Assembly: GCF_030295765.1 (NCBI RefSeq) | Contig: NZ_AP027292.1 | Span: 372,001-436,000 of the forward strand | Length of the DNA stretch: 64,000 bases | Direction: 5' to 3' | Source: Neptuniibacter halophilus | GTDB lineage: Bacteria > Pseudomonadota > Gammaproteobacteria > Pseudomonadales > Balneatricaceae | Part shown: piece by piece, positions 27,601-33,855 of the stretch | Numbering within the stretch: position 1 is the stretch's first letter | Layout: the number at the start of each line of letters is the position of its first letter | Program-made: the position numbers and the translations under genes | The notes under the pieces: model-generated | The model's input: the letters and a program-made list of their open reading frames with translations, nothing else | Database searches by the model: none | Told to the model about the DNA's origin: nothing

Positions 27601-27947
27601 AGACGGAATCCGGGGGGCTGTTAGATCTGGCGCTGATAAAACAGCACCGGGAGATGCTCGGCGATGAAAGCCTGAGTCACCTGCTACAGCAGTTCCACGA
27701 TCAGGCAATCAACCTGCTTGATGAACTTGATCAGGCGTTCAGACAGGTACAGCGGGATAAGCTGGTACAGAAGGCCCACACCCTTTCCGGGGCGGCCGCC
27801 AACTTCGGCTTCAGCGCACTGCAAAAAGCCAGTAAAACGCTGGAAAATGAAGCCGAAACGGCTGATCCGGAAGCATTGCAAACACAACTGGAAGAACTGC
27901 GTTCGATCTACAGACAAAGCTGCGAACAACTGGCCCTGCTCCCATAA
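21636..27947 (+). CDS. giant hybrid sensor histidine kinase with N-terminal kinase-like and AAA domains
   Basis: About 2103 aa, predicted cytoplasmic. Domain order: Ser/Thr-kinase-like (1-280), AAA-type ATPase (Walker A GYAGIGKSS near 329-337, Walker B LVLFFDDLHWAD near 455), long helical TPR-like region (600-1290), GAF (about 1320-1460), PAS (about 1480-1590), HisKA with MSHEIRTPMNG (His near 1625), HATPase (GTGLGLAI near 1805), receiver (Asp near 1909 in LILMDIHLPD) and Hpt (His near 2048 in KAHTLSGAA). In the kinase-like domain the usual HxD catalytic motif reads HKQISPDN, Gln for Asp, and DFG reads DFS, so it may be a pseudokinase. Starts: ATG 21636, or TTG 21630 overlapping the preceding stop. 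Pairs with the upstream regulator via Hpt (inference). Confidence 0.92.
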   Translation: MVTDRLRFTERLHKGKHSRISRGSIERAGGQQFPVIIKQLARSELNKTGNLRLSHEFSILSQLDLEVICKPLELRQSEQGNQILFQDAGSLSLRRWLSLQRPDFRQRLSAALNIARALGQIHEAGIIHKQISPDNLLIDPETLQIRIIDFSLSSRLQREHPVSLAAISSKQDLAYIAPEQTGRINRVIDYRSDYYGLGATFYEMFTGAPPFQSEDSLELIHCHLARQPVEPYIQNTDLPEPLSQIIMKLLAKDAGQRYQSCLGLCKDLQAVETMNASQKRGPFALGKEDISERFELPQKLYGREFTVNALKSSFDAITRGRQSLTLITGYAGIGKSSLAHEIRQYITQHHGFFAAGKFDQYHRNRPYSAIYQALQILIRQLLTESDDRIQQWRDDLLKATGSNAQVLFRLIPELELILGKQPTAPKLPPSEEQHRFSHVIRQILKVFATAAHPLVLFFDDLHWADLSSLKLLSKLSHNPQHPYLLIIGSYRDQDFSSNHPFKLAIEHLKQAPVEVQQLEIHPLQLEDITQLVMDTLGQPRHRCAELARICIQKTRGNPFFLNQFLLDLYDKGLISFQNNGWTWDDQQIRECEISNSVIDFMVDKLQRLSSQALRVLKVAACIGNPVPLHILSRVCRLNAVETADNLWQALTEGLLLPLGNSHLYDPASEPEKILYRFVHDRVQQAAYSLISPDELAPLHYQIGQELKASLPIAELGRRLFDVTNHLNQSQSLISSDKERTELARLNLKTGIRAKESAAFESAFEYFTQGLSLLPARNEPGALLRDLQKHAAETAYIRADFEFLDRLLSEAIPNAETLPQKSQLEELRIHALVAQNQFSEALRVAIRLLQQLKTPLPLLPSPKSIALNRVKLSLLLQRYSDKRILSLPIITDPTRLAAMSLLANMFGVVKFSSSGLRPLVMAKEVELTLRHGLSDESPMAFAGYAGILCGKYGQIPQGLRLGHLAIELSQQLGNPREHQTQYLYNAYVRHFKDPLRICADSLFDYHIKALEGGDIEWSAYLLAAYSQYEFALNGNLRSFAQSLKQYVLQLRESGQQQSLDYTLMTQQTVDTLTGPSPAGLDGAFYNEAQMLEEYRSNNHRTAICLHYHYKGLLAFIYQDYTEAETCFAEASAYAPYISGTYTAPQLHFFATLNSLMLLEQTSVLEHPATLKRARRYLKQTGKLCRYAPENHRHHYLLVKAMLLTCEGRYSSAIDLFDQASSHAQKQQFTLDHAICLELTGHCYRLWQKEPLFQHYLNQAHQVYADWGAKSKTRQLEQRFSFINPDPLLPTETNHNLAERDDHLSHHSYDIASVIKASQAISDEIMLEPLISTLLRLAIVNAGAQRAVLLMNHDSLVLSAETMIDQETRFFQEMPLNRAVEILPTSIIHYVARTKENVVLGNASAHEMFQQDSYIRDVRPLSLLALPILYHGELTAIIYLENNQSSDVFNRDRLETLQILASQAAISIENAKLYQSLEQSEHDFKSLFLNAVEGIFRTTPRGQFISANPALAALLGFQTMDEFHSNISDITKQCFFDDDERDECLQKLDREHKVVNFETRWRTKSGEPLFVSISARKVIDANGQIQYYEGSLTDIGERKAKEAAEQARHEAEAENEAKSLFLATMSHEIRTPMNGILGMAQLMKKGQLSQAQSEQVETIYNAGQSLLAILNNILDYSKVESGQLELEQKPFWLQQVLDETYNLFLPVAQEKSLQIVPAIDRSLPPLLGDKRLLNQILMNLCSNALKFTHQGYIRIQARGETLQDNRVKVHFSIEDTGIGIADQAKAKIFQHFTQADSSITRRYGGTGLGLAITKQIIEQQGGRIGFDSEESSGTTFWFELTYPIASEAPQQLQEEQPLTGRQALDILLVEDTPVNQQVTQGLLQSDGHRVSIADDGFTALSMHNDHDYDLILMDIHLPDMDGVETTRRIRQHPDPDKASVKVIALTASVTPHEIESYLAAGMDGVLAKPIQYQELQALLLRQQPGTTIEQQTESGGLLDLALIKQHREMLGDESLSHLLQQFHDQAINLLDELDQAFRQVQRDKLVQKAHTLSGAAANFGFSALQKASKTLENEAETADPEALQTQLEELRSIYRQSCEQLALLP

Positions 27948-28204
27948 TGGGTAACCGGGGCCTTCCCTTTCAGAAGGCAATTTTGTTCTATCCTAAGATC
28001 TATTTATAACAGGAAAATATAACAGTTTTGAGCAATAATATGCTCAACTACGTATCACTTTAAAGTTAAGATATTAATAAAAACAACAGCCACCCGGTTT
28101 CGTCTGGTGATCCCTGAACAGGTTCAAGTTGCCTGCATAAACAACGAGTTATAAAATGCGCAACCGTAAACCAGCGAGTAACCCTGAGTGTAAATTGGAG
28201 TCAC
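27948..28204. promoter_or_regulatory. paaX upstream region
   Basis: 257 bases without a gene. An AT-rich block (28000-28085) contains CGTATCACTTTAA at 28051-28063 with an adjoining ACTTTAAAGT palindrome (28056-28065). No clear terminator for the kinase gene and no PaaX-type TGATTC half-site were recognised. Confidence 0.4.
28051..28063 (+). promoter_or_regulatory. CGTATCACTTTAA motif, copy B
   Basis: Exact match to copies at 5786 and 61508, ending 141 bases before the paaX start codon. The surrounding TATC...GATA (28053-28073) gives it partial dyad symmetry here. Confidence 0.45.
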
Positions 28205-29128
28205 ATGCCCGCTTTCCCCGCCCTTGAAACACTGGTAGAAAATTTTCGTAACCGGCGCCCGATTCGCGCGGGTTCGCTGATCATTACGGTCTACGGTGAT
28301 GCGATTGCGCCCCGTGGCGGCACCGTCTGGCTGGGCAGCCTGATCAATCTGCTGGAACCACTGGGCCTGAATCAGCGTCTGGTACGCACCTCGGTTTTCC
28401 GGCTCGCCAAGGAAAACTGGCTGGTTGCAGAGCAAGTCGGCCGGCGTAGCTATTACAGCCTCACCGGCCCCGGCATCCGACGCTTCCAGAAAGCCTTTGA
28501 ACGGGTTTACGCCGAACACAATCCGGAATGGGATGGCCGCTGGCTGATGGCGATCCTCAGTCAACTGGAACAGGATGAACGCCAGAAACTGCGTCAGGAG
28601 CTGGAATGGCATGGCTTCGGTACGCTGGCACCCACGGTATTGCTGCACCCGCAGATGCAGAAAACCGAACTGCAATCGGTCTTGCAGGAGTTCAACTACC
28701 AGAACGATGTGATTATTCTGGAAGATATGGGTGAAGGCTCTCAGGCCACCCGCGCCCTGCGCCTGCAGACCCGCGAATCATGGAACCTGCCAAAGCTGGC
28801 TCAGAACTACCAGAGCTTCCTCGACAAGTTCCGCCCCATCTGGAACCACATCAAAGAGAAAGGCACCCCCACACCGGAGCAGTGTTTCCAGATCCGCACC
28901 CTGCTGATTCACGAATACCGCCGTATTATTCTGCGTGACCCGGAGTTACCGGATGAACTGCTCCCCGGCGACTGGGCCGGCAGCGCAGCCCGGCAATTGT
29001 GCAGCAACATCTACCAGCGCGTCTGGCAAGGGGCCGAAGCCCATATGGATGATGTACTGGAAACCGCTGAAGGGCCGCTGCCACCACCGAACAGCAAATT
29101 CTATAACCGCTACGGCGGCCTTAACTGA
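28205..29128 (+). CDS. paaX: PaaX, phenylacetyl-CoA-responsive repressor
   Basis: 307-aa regulator of the phenylacetate pathway. The N-terminal winged helix (RAGSLIITVYGDAIAPRGGTVWLGSLI, followed by RLVRTSVFRLAKENWL) and the long C-terminal PaaX domain are recognisable, and length fits the family (about 300-316). Known role: represses paa genes until phenylacetyl-CoA binds. It stands directly before paaY/paaN on the opposite strand and 3 kb from paaF. A possible binding half-site, TTGTGATTC, lies in the paaN-paaF intergenic region (31780-31788). Ribosome site attggag before ATG 28205; a strong terminator follows. Confidence 0.95.
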   Translation: MPAFPALETLVENFRNRRPIRAGSLIITVYGDAIAPRGGTVWLGSLINLLEPLGLNQRLVRTSVFRLAKENWLVAEQVGRRSYYSLTGPGIRRFQKAFERVYAEHNPEWDGRWLMAILSQLEQDERQKLRQELEWHGFGTLAPTVLLHPQMQKTELQSVLQEFNYQNDVIILEDMGEGSQATRALRLQTRESWNLPKLAQNYQSFLDKFRPIWNHIKEKGTPTPEQCFQIRTLLIHEYRRIILRDPELPDELLPGDWAGSAARQLCSNIYQRVWQGAEAHMDDVLETAEGPLPPPNSKFYNRYGGLN

Positions 29129-29129
29129 A

Positions 29130-29156
29130 AAACGGAGCCACAGGCTCCGTTTTTTT
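29130..29156 (+). terminator. terminator after paaX
   Basis: Stem ACGGAGCC / GGCTCCGT with a three-base loop followed by seven T residues, immediately after the paaX stop codon. Confidence 0.9.
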
Positions 29157-29218
29157 ATGCGATCTTCATGCGAATTAATTGGCAATACAGAGGCGCGATG
29201 GAATACGCCAGATGGAAT

Positions 29219-29455
29219 AAGTTTGGTGCAATAAGTTTGGTGCAATAAGTTTGGTGCAATACGCTCGGTGCAATACGCTTCGCTATTGCACCCTACGGGC
29301 CGGGGCTAACAGCCTGATTGAACGACCTTCACACAGCTAGCTCTTCCCAGCAGCGAAGCGTTCTAGTCCCTAGCCAGCCGAAGGCGTCCTGACAAGCGAA
29401 GCGTTCTGATCCCTAGCCAGCCGAAGGGGTCCTGACAAGCAAAGCGGTCTGGCAT
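29219..29455. repeat. degenerate GTGCAATA repeats followed by CCGAAGG repeats
   Basis: Four head-to-tail copies of GGTGCAATA (29224, 29237, 29250 and 29268 approximately) end in a full palindrome GGTGCAATACGCTTC / GCTATTGCACC. From about 29345 two copies of a 50-base unit follow: AGCGAAGCGTTCT, CCCTAGCCAGCCGAAGG and GTCCTGACAAGC. A related composite, one copy of each part in the same order, lies at 47894-48012. Fills the gap between paaX and paaY; no gene seen. Confidence 0.75.
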
Positions 29456-30049
29456 TTAAGACTGATACTTCGGTTTCACCTGACCTACATCCATCCGCGG
29501 GCGATCCGGCTCCACCTCTGTCAGCGGTTCAACCTGTTGCATCGTGCTCTGGCAACGGCGGGTGAGATCCTGATAGGTCGCGGTTCCGGCACTCTTCCAG
29601 GCCACTTCTTTGTCGCTGACTTCCCGAATCACTTTCGCCGGCGAGCCCACCACCATACTGCGGGGGTCACACTTAAAAGCCGCTTTTACAAAAGCACAGG
29701 CCGCCACAATCGACTCCGCACCTATCTCAGCGCCGTCCATCACCACCGCATTCATACCCACGAGTGCGTTACGGCCGATCCGGCAACCATGGAGCACCGC
29801 GCCATGACCAATATGACCATCCTTCTCGACTACCGTATCGGTGCCCGGAAAACCATGCAGCACGCAGGTATCCTGCACATTAGCCCCCTCTTCCAGAATC
29901 AGGCGACCAAAATCACCACGTAAAGAAGCGGCCGGGCCCACATAACAACCGGGGCCGATAATCACATCACCAATCAGAATGGCGCTGGGATGCACATAGG
30001 CGGTCGGATCGACCACCGGGGTGATGCCATCAATACTGTATACCTGCAT
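29456..30049 (-). CDS. paaY: PaaY, gamma-carbonic-anhydrase-like phenylacetate pathway protein
   Basis: 197-aa left-handed beta-helix protein with hexapeptide repeats ([22 protein letters not shown]...) and metal-ligand histidines in LHGFPG and [10 protein letters not shown], as in gamma carbonic anhydrases. In E. coli PaaY is a thioesterase that helps remove dead-end CoA intermediates of the paa pathway. The C-terminal tail ([25 protein letters not shown]) is typical of PaaY. ATG 30049 is chosen because AAGGAG is spaced 8 bases from it; TTG at 30055 is too close. It follows paaN by 15 bases on the same strand, so the two form an operon divergent from paaF. Confidence 0.93.
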   Translation of the reverse strand: MQVYSIDGITPVVDPTAYVHPSAILIGDVIIGPGCYVGPAASLRGDFGRLILEEGANVQDTCVLHGFPGTDTVVEKDGHIGHGAVLHGCRIGRNALVGMNAVVMDGAEIGAESIVAACAFVKAAFKCDPRSMVVGSPAKVIREVSDKEVAWKSAGTATYQDLTRRCQSTMQQVEPLTEVEPDRPRMDVGQVKPKYQS

Positions 30050-30064
30050 GCTCAATACTCCTTT

Positions 30065-31747
30065 TTATTCTTCTCTGGCAGCCACATGGCGACGGCTCTG
30101 TACAACAGCAAAACGTCCGGCGACAAAGGCCGGATCGGTCAGGGAGGCGTTGGCTGCCGGGTTATTGCCGGTGGCATGAAAATCACTGAAGGCCGCCGCC
30201 TGATTCACAAACACAGCGCCATCGAGATTACACGAAAGCGCCACACCCTGCTCAACCGCCACGGCTTCCGCCTGATCAAGCAGCGCCTCATCGGTTGAAT
30301 ACACACCGAGCGTGATGGCCCCTTTACTCGCCACCGTTTCGGCAATCAGCGCCAGCCCCTCCTGACTGTCCTCAACCGCAACCAGGAAGGAAACAGGCCC
30401 GAACTGCTCCTGCTGCCAGACCGGATCATGCCCCTCCACCGACAGTATCAGTGGCGTGCGATACAGCGCGCCCTCATAACCGGGAATCCCGTGAGCCTCA
30501 GATGCCAACAGCACCTTACCCAGAGCGCTGGCCTGCTGCAGACGCTGTATAGTCGCCGGGTTAGGGATCGCCCCCAGTACCCCCGCCGCACGTTCCGGAT
30601 CGGAAAGGAATTTACGCACCGTGTTACAGAGGTATTCACAAACCTGTTCATAGCTGAGGGTACCCTCATCAGTCGACACACCGGATCGCGGAATCAGTAT
30701 TGCCTGCGGCGTGGTACACATCTGGCCGGAATAAAGGCTGACAGAAAATGCCAGATTCTGCGCCGTGCGCTTCATACTGGCAACACTGTCGATCAGCACC
30801 GTATTCACCCCGGCCTGCTCTTTATACAGACGCGCCTGTGTTGCGTGTTCGCTGAGCCAGTCACCAAACGCATTTCCGCCGGTGTAATCGATCAGCTTAA
30901 CATCCGGGTGAGTCGCCAGAGTCTGCGCGATCCCCACTTCAGCGCCCTCAGCCGCCATCGTCACCAGACGCGGATCAAATCCCGCCTCGGCAAGCACCTG
31001 CTGACAGACCTGAACGGTAATCGCCACCGGCAGTACCGCCTGAGCATGAGGTTTGATAATCACAGGATTGCCGGTCACCAGACTGGCAAAGACGCCCGGA
31101 TATGTGTTCCAGGTAGGGAAGGTCGAACAGGCCACCACCAGCGCGACACCGCGCGGCACAATATGGTAGCGCTTATCCATGACCAGCGGGTCATGCTTAC
31201 CCTGAGGTTTGTGCCAGTGCGAAGTCGCAGGAACCACAGACATGGCCTGCCAGGCCGCCGCGACCGCTTCCAGCCCCCGATCCTGTGCGTGGGGGCCACC
31301 CGCCTGAAACGCCATGGCAAAACCCTGCCCGGTGGTATGCATCGTCGCATGGCCTATCTCGAAACTGCGCTTATTCAGACGCTCCAGAATTTCAAGACAA
31401 ACGGCGGCCCGCTGCTGCGGACCGGCATCACGCCAGGCAGGCATCCCCTGCTTCGCTACATCCACCAGATCTTCAGCGGCATACAGGTCATAACTGATAC
31501 CCAGCGACCCTGTGTAGGGTGATACCTCAACGCCATCTACCCCCTGCGGCGCAGGCCCCAGCAGCGAGAAATGGCTGCCGGGTAGCGCCTGATAGGCCGC
31601 TTCGCCCTCCTCTCTGGCACTGGCACCATAAAGCTTGCCACTGGGGATTTCCGGATAAGGCGTCCAGTGCCCGCGCGCCTGAAGAGCGGCACAAGCCTGT
31701 TGAAGAAGGGGCTGATGTTTCTGCCAGAGCTGATCCACGACTACCAT
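30065..31747 (-). CDS. paaN: PaaN, stand-alone aldehyde-dehydrogenase-like phenylacetate protein
   Basis: 560-aa protein of the PaaN family, related to aldehyde dehydrogenases but longer at the N-terminus (HQPLLQQACAALQARGHWTPYPEIPS). Visible: CSTFPTWNTYPG and KPHAQAVLPVAI cofactor regions, possible nucleophile in SGQMCTTPQAI, and C-terminal NNPAANASLTDPAFVAGRF, which is characteristic. In many genomes PaaN is proposed to oxidise the ring-opened semialdehyde, the job done by the ALDH half of PaaZ. Both paaN and a full-length paaZ occur here, so roles may overlap or differ. Start ATG 31747 follows gcaggtag. Confidence 0.92.
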   Translation of the reverse strand: MVVVDQLWQKHQPLLQQACAALQARGHWTPYPEIPSGKLYGASAREEGEAAYQALPGSHFSLLGPAPQGVDGVEVSPYTGSLGISYDLYAAEDLVDVAKQGMPAWRDAGPQQRAAVCLEILERLNKRSFEIGHATMHTTGQGFAMAFQAGGPHAQDRGLEAVAAAWQAMSVVPATSHWHKPQGKHDPLVMDKRYHIVPRGVALVVACSTFPTWNTYPGVFASLVTGNPVIIKPHAQAVLPVAITVQVCQQVLAEAGFDPRLVTMAAEGAEVGIAQTLATHPDVKLIDYTGGNAFGDWLSEHATQARLYKEQAGVNTVLIDSVASMKRTAQNLAFSVSLYSGQMCTTPQAILIPRSGVSTDEGTLSYEQVCEYLCNTVRKFLSDPERAAGVLGAIPNPATIQRLQQASALGKVLLASEAHGIPGYEGALYRTPLILSVEGHDPVWQQEQFGPVSFLVAVEDSQEGLALIAETVASKGAITLGVYSTDEALLDQAEAVAVEQGVALSCNLDGAVFVNQAAAFSDFHATGNNPAANASLTDPAFVAGRFAVVQSRRHVAAREE

Positions 31748-31762
31748 CGGTCTACCTGCATT

Positions 31763-31779
31763 TGTAATAAATCATTACA
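31763..31779. promoter_or_regulatory. palindromic operator TGTAAT-N5-ATTACA before paaN
   Basis: Perfect inverted repeat with arms TGTAAT/ATTACA and a 5-base spacer, 16-32 bases upstream of the paaN start codon. It directly adjoins the TTGTGATTC half-site (31780-31788), which matches the TGATTC core of known PaaX operators. A TetR- or PaaX-type repressor bound here would block paaN (inference). Confidence 0.5.
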
Positions 31780-31896
31780 TTGTGATTCAAAAAACCACAA
31801 AAAAATTAATTTTGCGTATCTCAATACTGATCAAACTATAACCGAGGATATTGACCAGCATCAAGGAAAAAATTATTTATCATTATTTTTCAATAA

Positions 31897-31911
31897 GTTA
31901 CAAAAAATTAC
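31897..31911 (+). promoter_or_regulatory. GTTAC direct-repeat operator in the paaN-paaF region
   Basis: GTTAC (31897-31901) and ATTAC (31907-31911), period 10; the intervening AAAAA makes it identical over 15 bases to the left part of the site at 5583. Two-unit member of the family also seen at 11891 and 20755. Confidence 0.45.
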
Positions 31912-32243
31912 TACCGCCCGAGTCGACACATCTAAAGCGATAATTCTGGTCTATAATTCGACTAATTGATCAAACAACATCCAGACCAGCGGTTTCATTT
32001 CAGGCTCGGAATAACAGAATAATTTCAATATATTTCAACACCTTAATACATATATCAGCAGGATATGGAGCAAATGCAGAAGTGACACAAAAAAAGCAGC
32101 ATAAGTTTGACAAAGTGCATCACTTTGCATTTTACTATCCATATATTGACCGGTATCAATGTTTGCAGTGACTTTTCGAACCACTCAAAAGCACAGTCAA
32201 ACCAGGCCAAAACAGAGTACTCCGCGCTAAGAGAAGGTACTCG

Positions 32244-32255
32244 TTAACATATTAA
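32244..32255. promoter_or_regulatory. TTAACATATTAA motif before paaF
   Basis: Near-palindromic 12-mer identical to 45235-45246 (upstream of hpaD) and one base different from 44552-44563 (upstream of hpaR). It lies in the paaF leader close to the ribosome site. MarR-type regulators such as HpaR bind AT-rich palindromes of this kind, so cross-regulation is possible. Confidence 0.4.
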
Positions 32256-32274
32256 GCAAATGACAGGATAATGC

Positions 32275-33054
32275 ATGAGTACTCTGACTACCCTTAAGGT
32301 CAGCGAGCCAGCCAATGGCGTACTGACTATCACCCTGCACCGCCCTGAAGCCCTTAATGCCCTGAATACCAAACTGCTGGAAGAGCTGGCTGACCTGCTG
32401 CAGGAGACTCAGGCAAACCCTGAAGTCGGCGCAGTGGTCATCACCGGCTCCGGCAAAGCCTTTGCTGCCGGCGCCGATGTCCGGGAGATGGCAACACTCG
32501 ATGCCGTAGGCGTCCTGCGCGACCCCCGTGTTGATCACTGGAAACGCATCACCGCGTTCAAAAAACCTCTGATCGCCGCCGTAAACGGTTTCTGTCTGGG
32601 TGGCGGCTGCGAGCTGGCCATGCACGCCGATATCATCATTGCCGGTGAAGAGGCTAAATTCGGCCAGCCGGAGATCAAACTCGGCATCATGCCGGGCGCT
32701 GGCGGTACTCAGCGTCTGCTGCGCGCTGTTGGCAAGTCCATGGCGATGCAGATGGTCCTGACCGGCGAGCCGATCTCTGCACAACAGGCGATGGGCTTTG
32801 GCCTGATCTCTGAAATCACGATTCCTGAAGCAACCGTTGAGCGCGCCCAGAAGGTCGCCCGACAGATTGCCCGCCATGCCCCCATCGCGGTGGAGATGGC
32901 AAAAGATTCCGTTCTAAAAGCATTCGATACTGATCTGGCATCCGGCCTGCTCTATGAGCGCAAGGCGTTCACTCTGCTGGCGGCCACTGAAGACCGCAAT
33001 GAAGGTATCAACGCTTTTATCGAAAAACGTAAACCCGCTTTCAAAGGATGCTAA
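32275..33054 (+). CDS. paaF: PaaF, 2,3-dehydroadipyl-CoA hydratase
   Basis: 259-aa crotonase-fold enzyme. Conserved: AFAAGADVREMA (oxyanion hole, residues about 62-73), NGFCLGGGCELAMHAD (about 104-119), catalytic Glu region FGQPEIKLGIMPGAGGTQRL. It hydrates 2,3-dehydroadipyl-CoA in the lower paa pathway. First gene of a long plus-strand run paaFGHIJK-ABCDE-Z; paaG starts 2 bases after its stop codon. Two crotonase genes in tandem, this one with the typical hydratase Glu pair, support the F then G assignment. Ribosome site caggat before ATG 32275. Confidence 0.92.
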   Translation: MSTLTTLKVSEPANGVLTITLHRPEALNALNTKLLEELADLLQETQANPEVGAVVITGSGKAFAAGADVREMATLDAVGVLRDPRVDHWKRITAFKKPLIAAVNGFCLGGGCELAMHADIIIAGEEAKFGQPEIKLGIMPGAGGTQRLLRAVGKSMAMQMVLTGEPISAQQAMGFGLISEITIPEATVERAQKVARQIARHAPIAVEMAKDSVLKAFDTDLASGLLYERKAFTLLAATEDRNEGINAFIEKRKPAFKGC

Positions 33055-33056
33055 GC

Positions 33057-33848
33057 ATGAATTTCGAAACTGTCAGCCTGTCAATTGAAGATGGGGTAGC
33101 ACTGCTGGCCCTGAATCGTCCGGATCGTCTGAACAGCTTTAACGCTGATATGCACGAAGAGGTACGTCAGGCGATTAAAGCGATCAAGAAAGATGAAAGC
33201 GTACGCTGTCTGGTACTTACCGGTAATGGCCGCGGTTTTTGTGCCGGCCAGGACCTGAGCGACCGTAATGTCGCAGCCGATGCTGAGATGCCCGATCTGG
33301 GCCTCTCCGTTGAGAAGAACTACAACCCGCTGGTACGTACCCTGCGTGATCTGCCGATGCCGGTTATCTGCGCGGTTAATGGCGTAGCCGCCGGTGCCGG
33401 TGCCAATCTGGCGCTGGTCTGCGACATTGTGGTTGCCGCACGCTCCGCCAGCTTTATTCAGGGCTTCAGCAAGATCGGTCTGGTACCTGATTCCGGCGGC
33501 ACCTGGACCCTGCCACGTCTGGTGGGTACTGCCCGTGCCAAAGCGCTGATGCTGCTGAGCGAGAAAGTTTCCGCCGAGCAGGCTGAAGCCTGGGGCATGA
33601 TCTGGAAGTGCGTTGACGACGAAGCGCTGATGGATGAAGTCATGGGCATGGCGAAGAAGCTCGCCAAGCAGCCAACCAAAGGTTTCGATCTGACACTGCG
33701 TGCCGTGAACGCTGCCAATACCAATACGCTGGATGAGCAACTGGATCTGGAACGCGACCTGCAGCGTCTGGCCGGTCGTACTGACGACTACCGTGAAGGT
33801 GTAGCTGCCTTTATGGAAAAACGTGCCCCTGAATTTAAAGGTAAGTGA
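33057..33848 (+). CDS. paaG: PaaG, 1,2-epoxyphenylacetyl-CoA isomerase
   Basis: 263-aa crotonase-family isomerase that turns the ring epoxide into the oxepin-CoA. Visible: GFCAGQDLSDRN (about 64-75; Asp of DLSDR is the proposed catalytic residue), NGVAAGAGANLALVCD and QGFSKIGLVPDSGGTWTLPRL, the last lacking the Glu typical of hydratases, as expected for PaaG. ATG 33057 (MNFETVSL) is preferred to an upstream TTG/ATG inside paaF because AAGGATG precedes it. Follows paaF by 2 bases and paaH by 7, one operon. Confidence 0.93.
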   Translation: MNFETVSLSIEDGVALLALNRPDRLNSFNADMHEEVRQAIKAIKKDESVRCLVLTGNGRGFCAGQDLSDRNVAADAEMPDLGLSVEKNYNPLVRTLRDLPMPVICAVNGVAAGAGANLALVCDIVVAARSASFIQGFSKIGLVPDSGGTWTLPRLVGTARAKALMLLSEKVSAEQAEAWGMIWKCVDDEALMDEVMGMAKKLAKQPTKGFDLTLRAVNAANTNTLDEQLDLERDLQRLAGRTDDYREGVAAFMEKRAPEFKGK

Positions 33849-33855
33849 GCGCCCT

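Larger units (their letters stand above)
31748..32274. promoter_or_regulatory. divergent paaN-paaF control region
   Basis: 527 AT-rich bases with no gene. Sites seen: palindrome TGTAATAAATCATTACA (31763-31779) just before paaN; PaaX-like half-site TTGTGATTC (31780-31788); ATTTTGCGTATC (31809-31820), shared with 5780-5791; GTTAC-N5-ATTAC (31897-31911); TTGACA at 32107-32112, a possible -35; and TTAACATATTAA (32244-32255) 19 bases before the paaF start. Several regulators probably meet here. Confidence 0.6.

Noticed and set aside
5583..31911. The 15-base identity GTTACAAAAAATTAC between 5583 and 31897 taken by itself as significant
   Set aside because: A pair of identical 15-mers is expected about once or twice by chance in 64 kb; only the shared 10-base-period layout at four sites is used as evidence.
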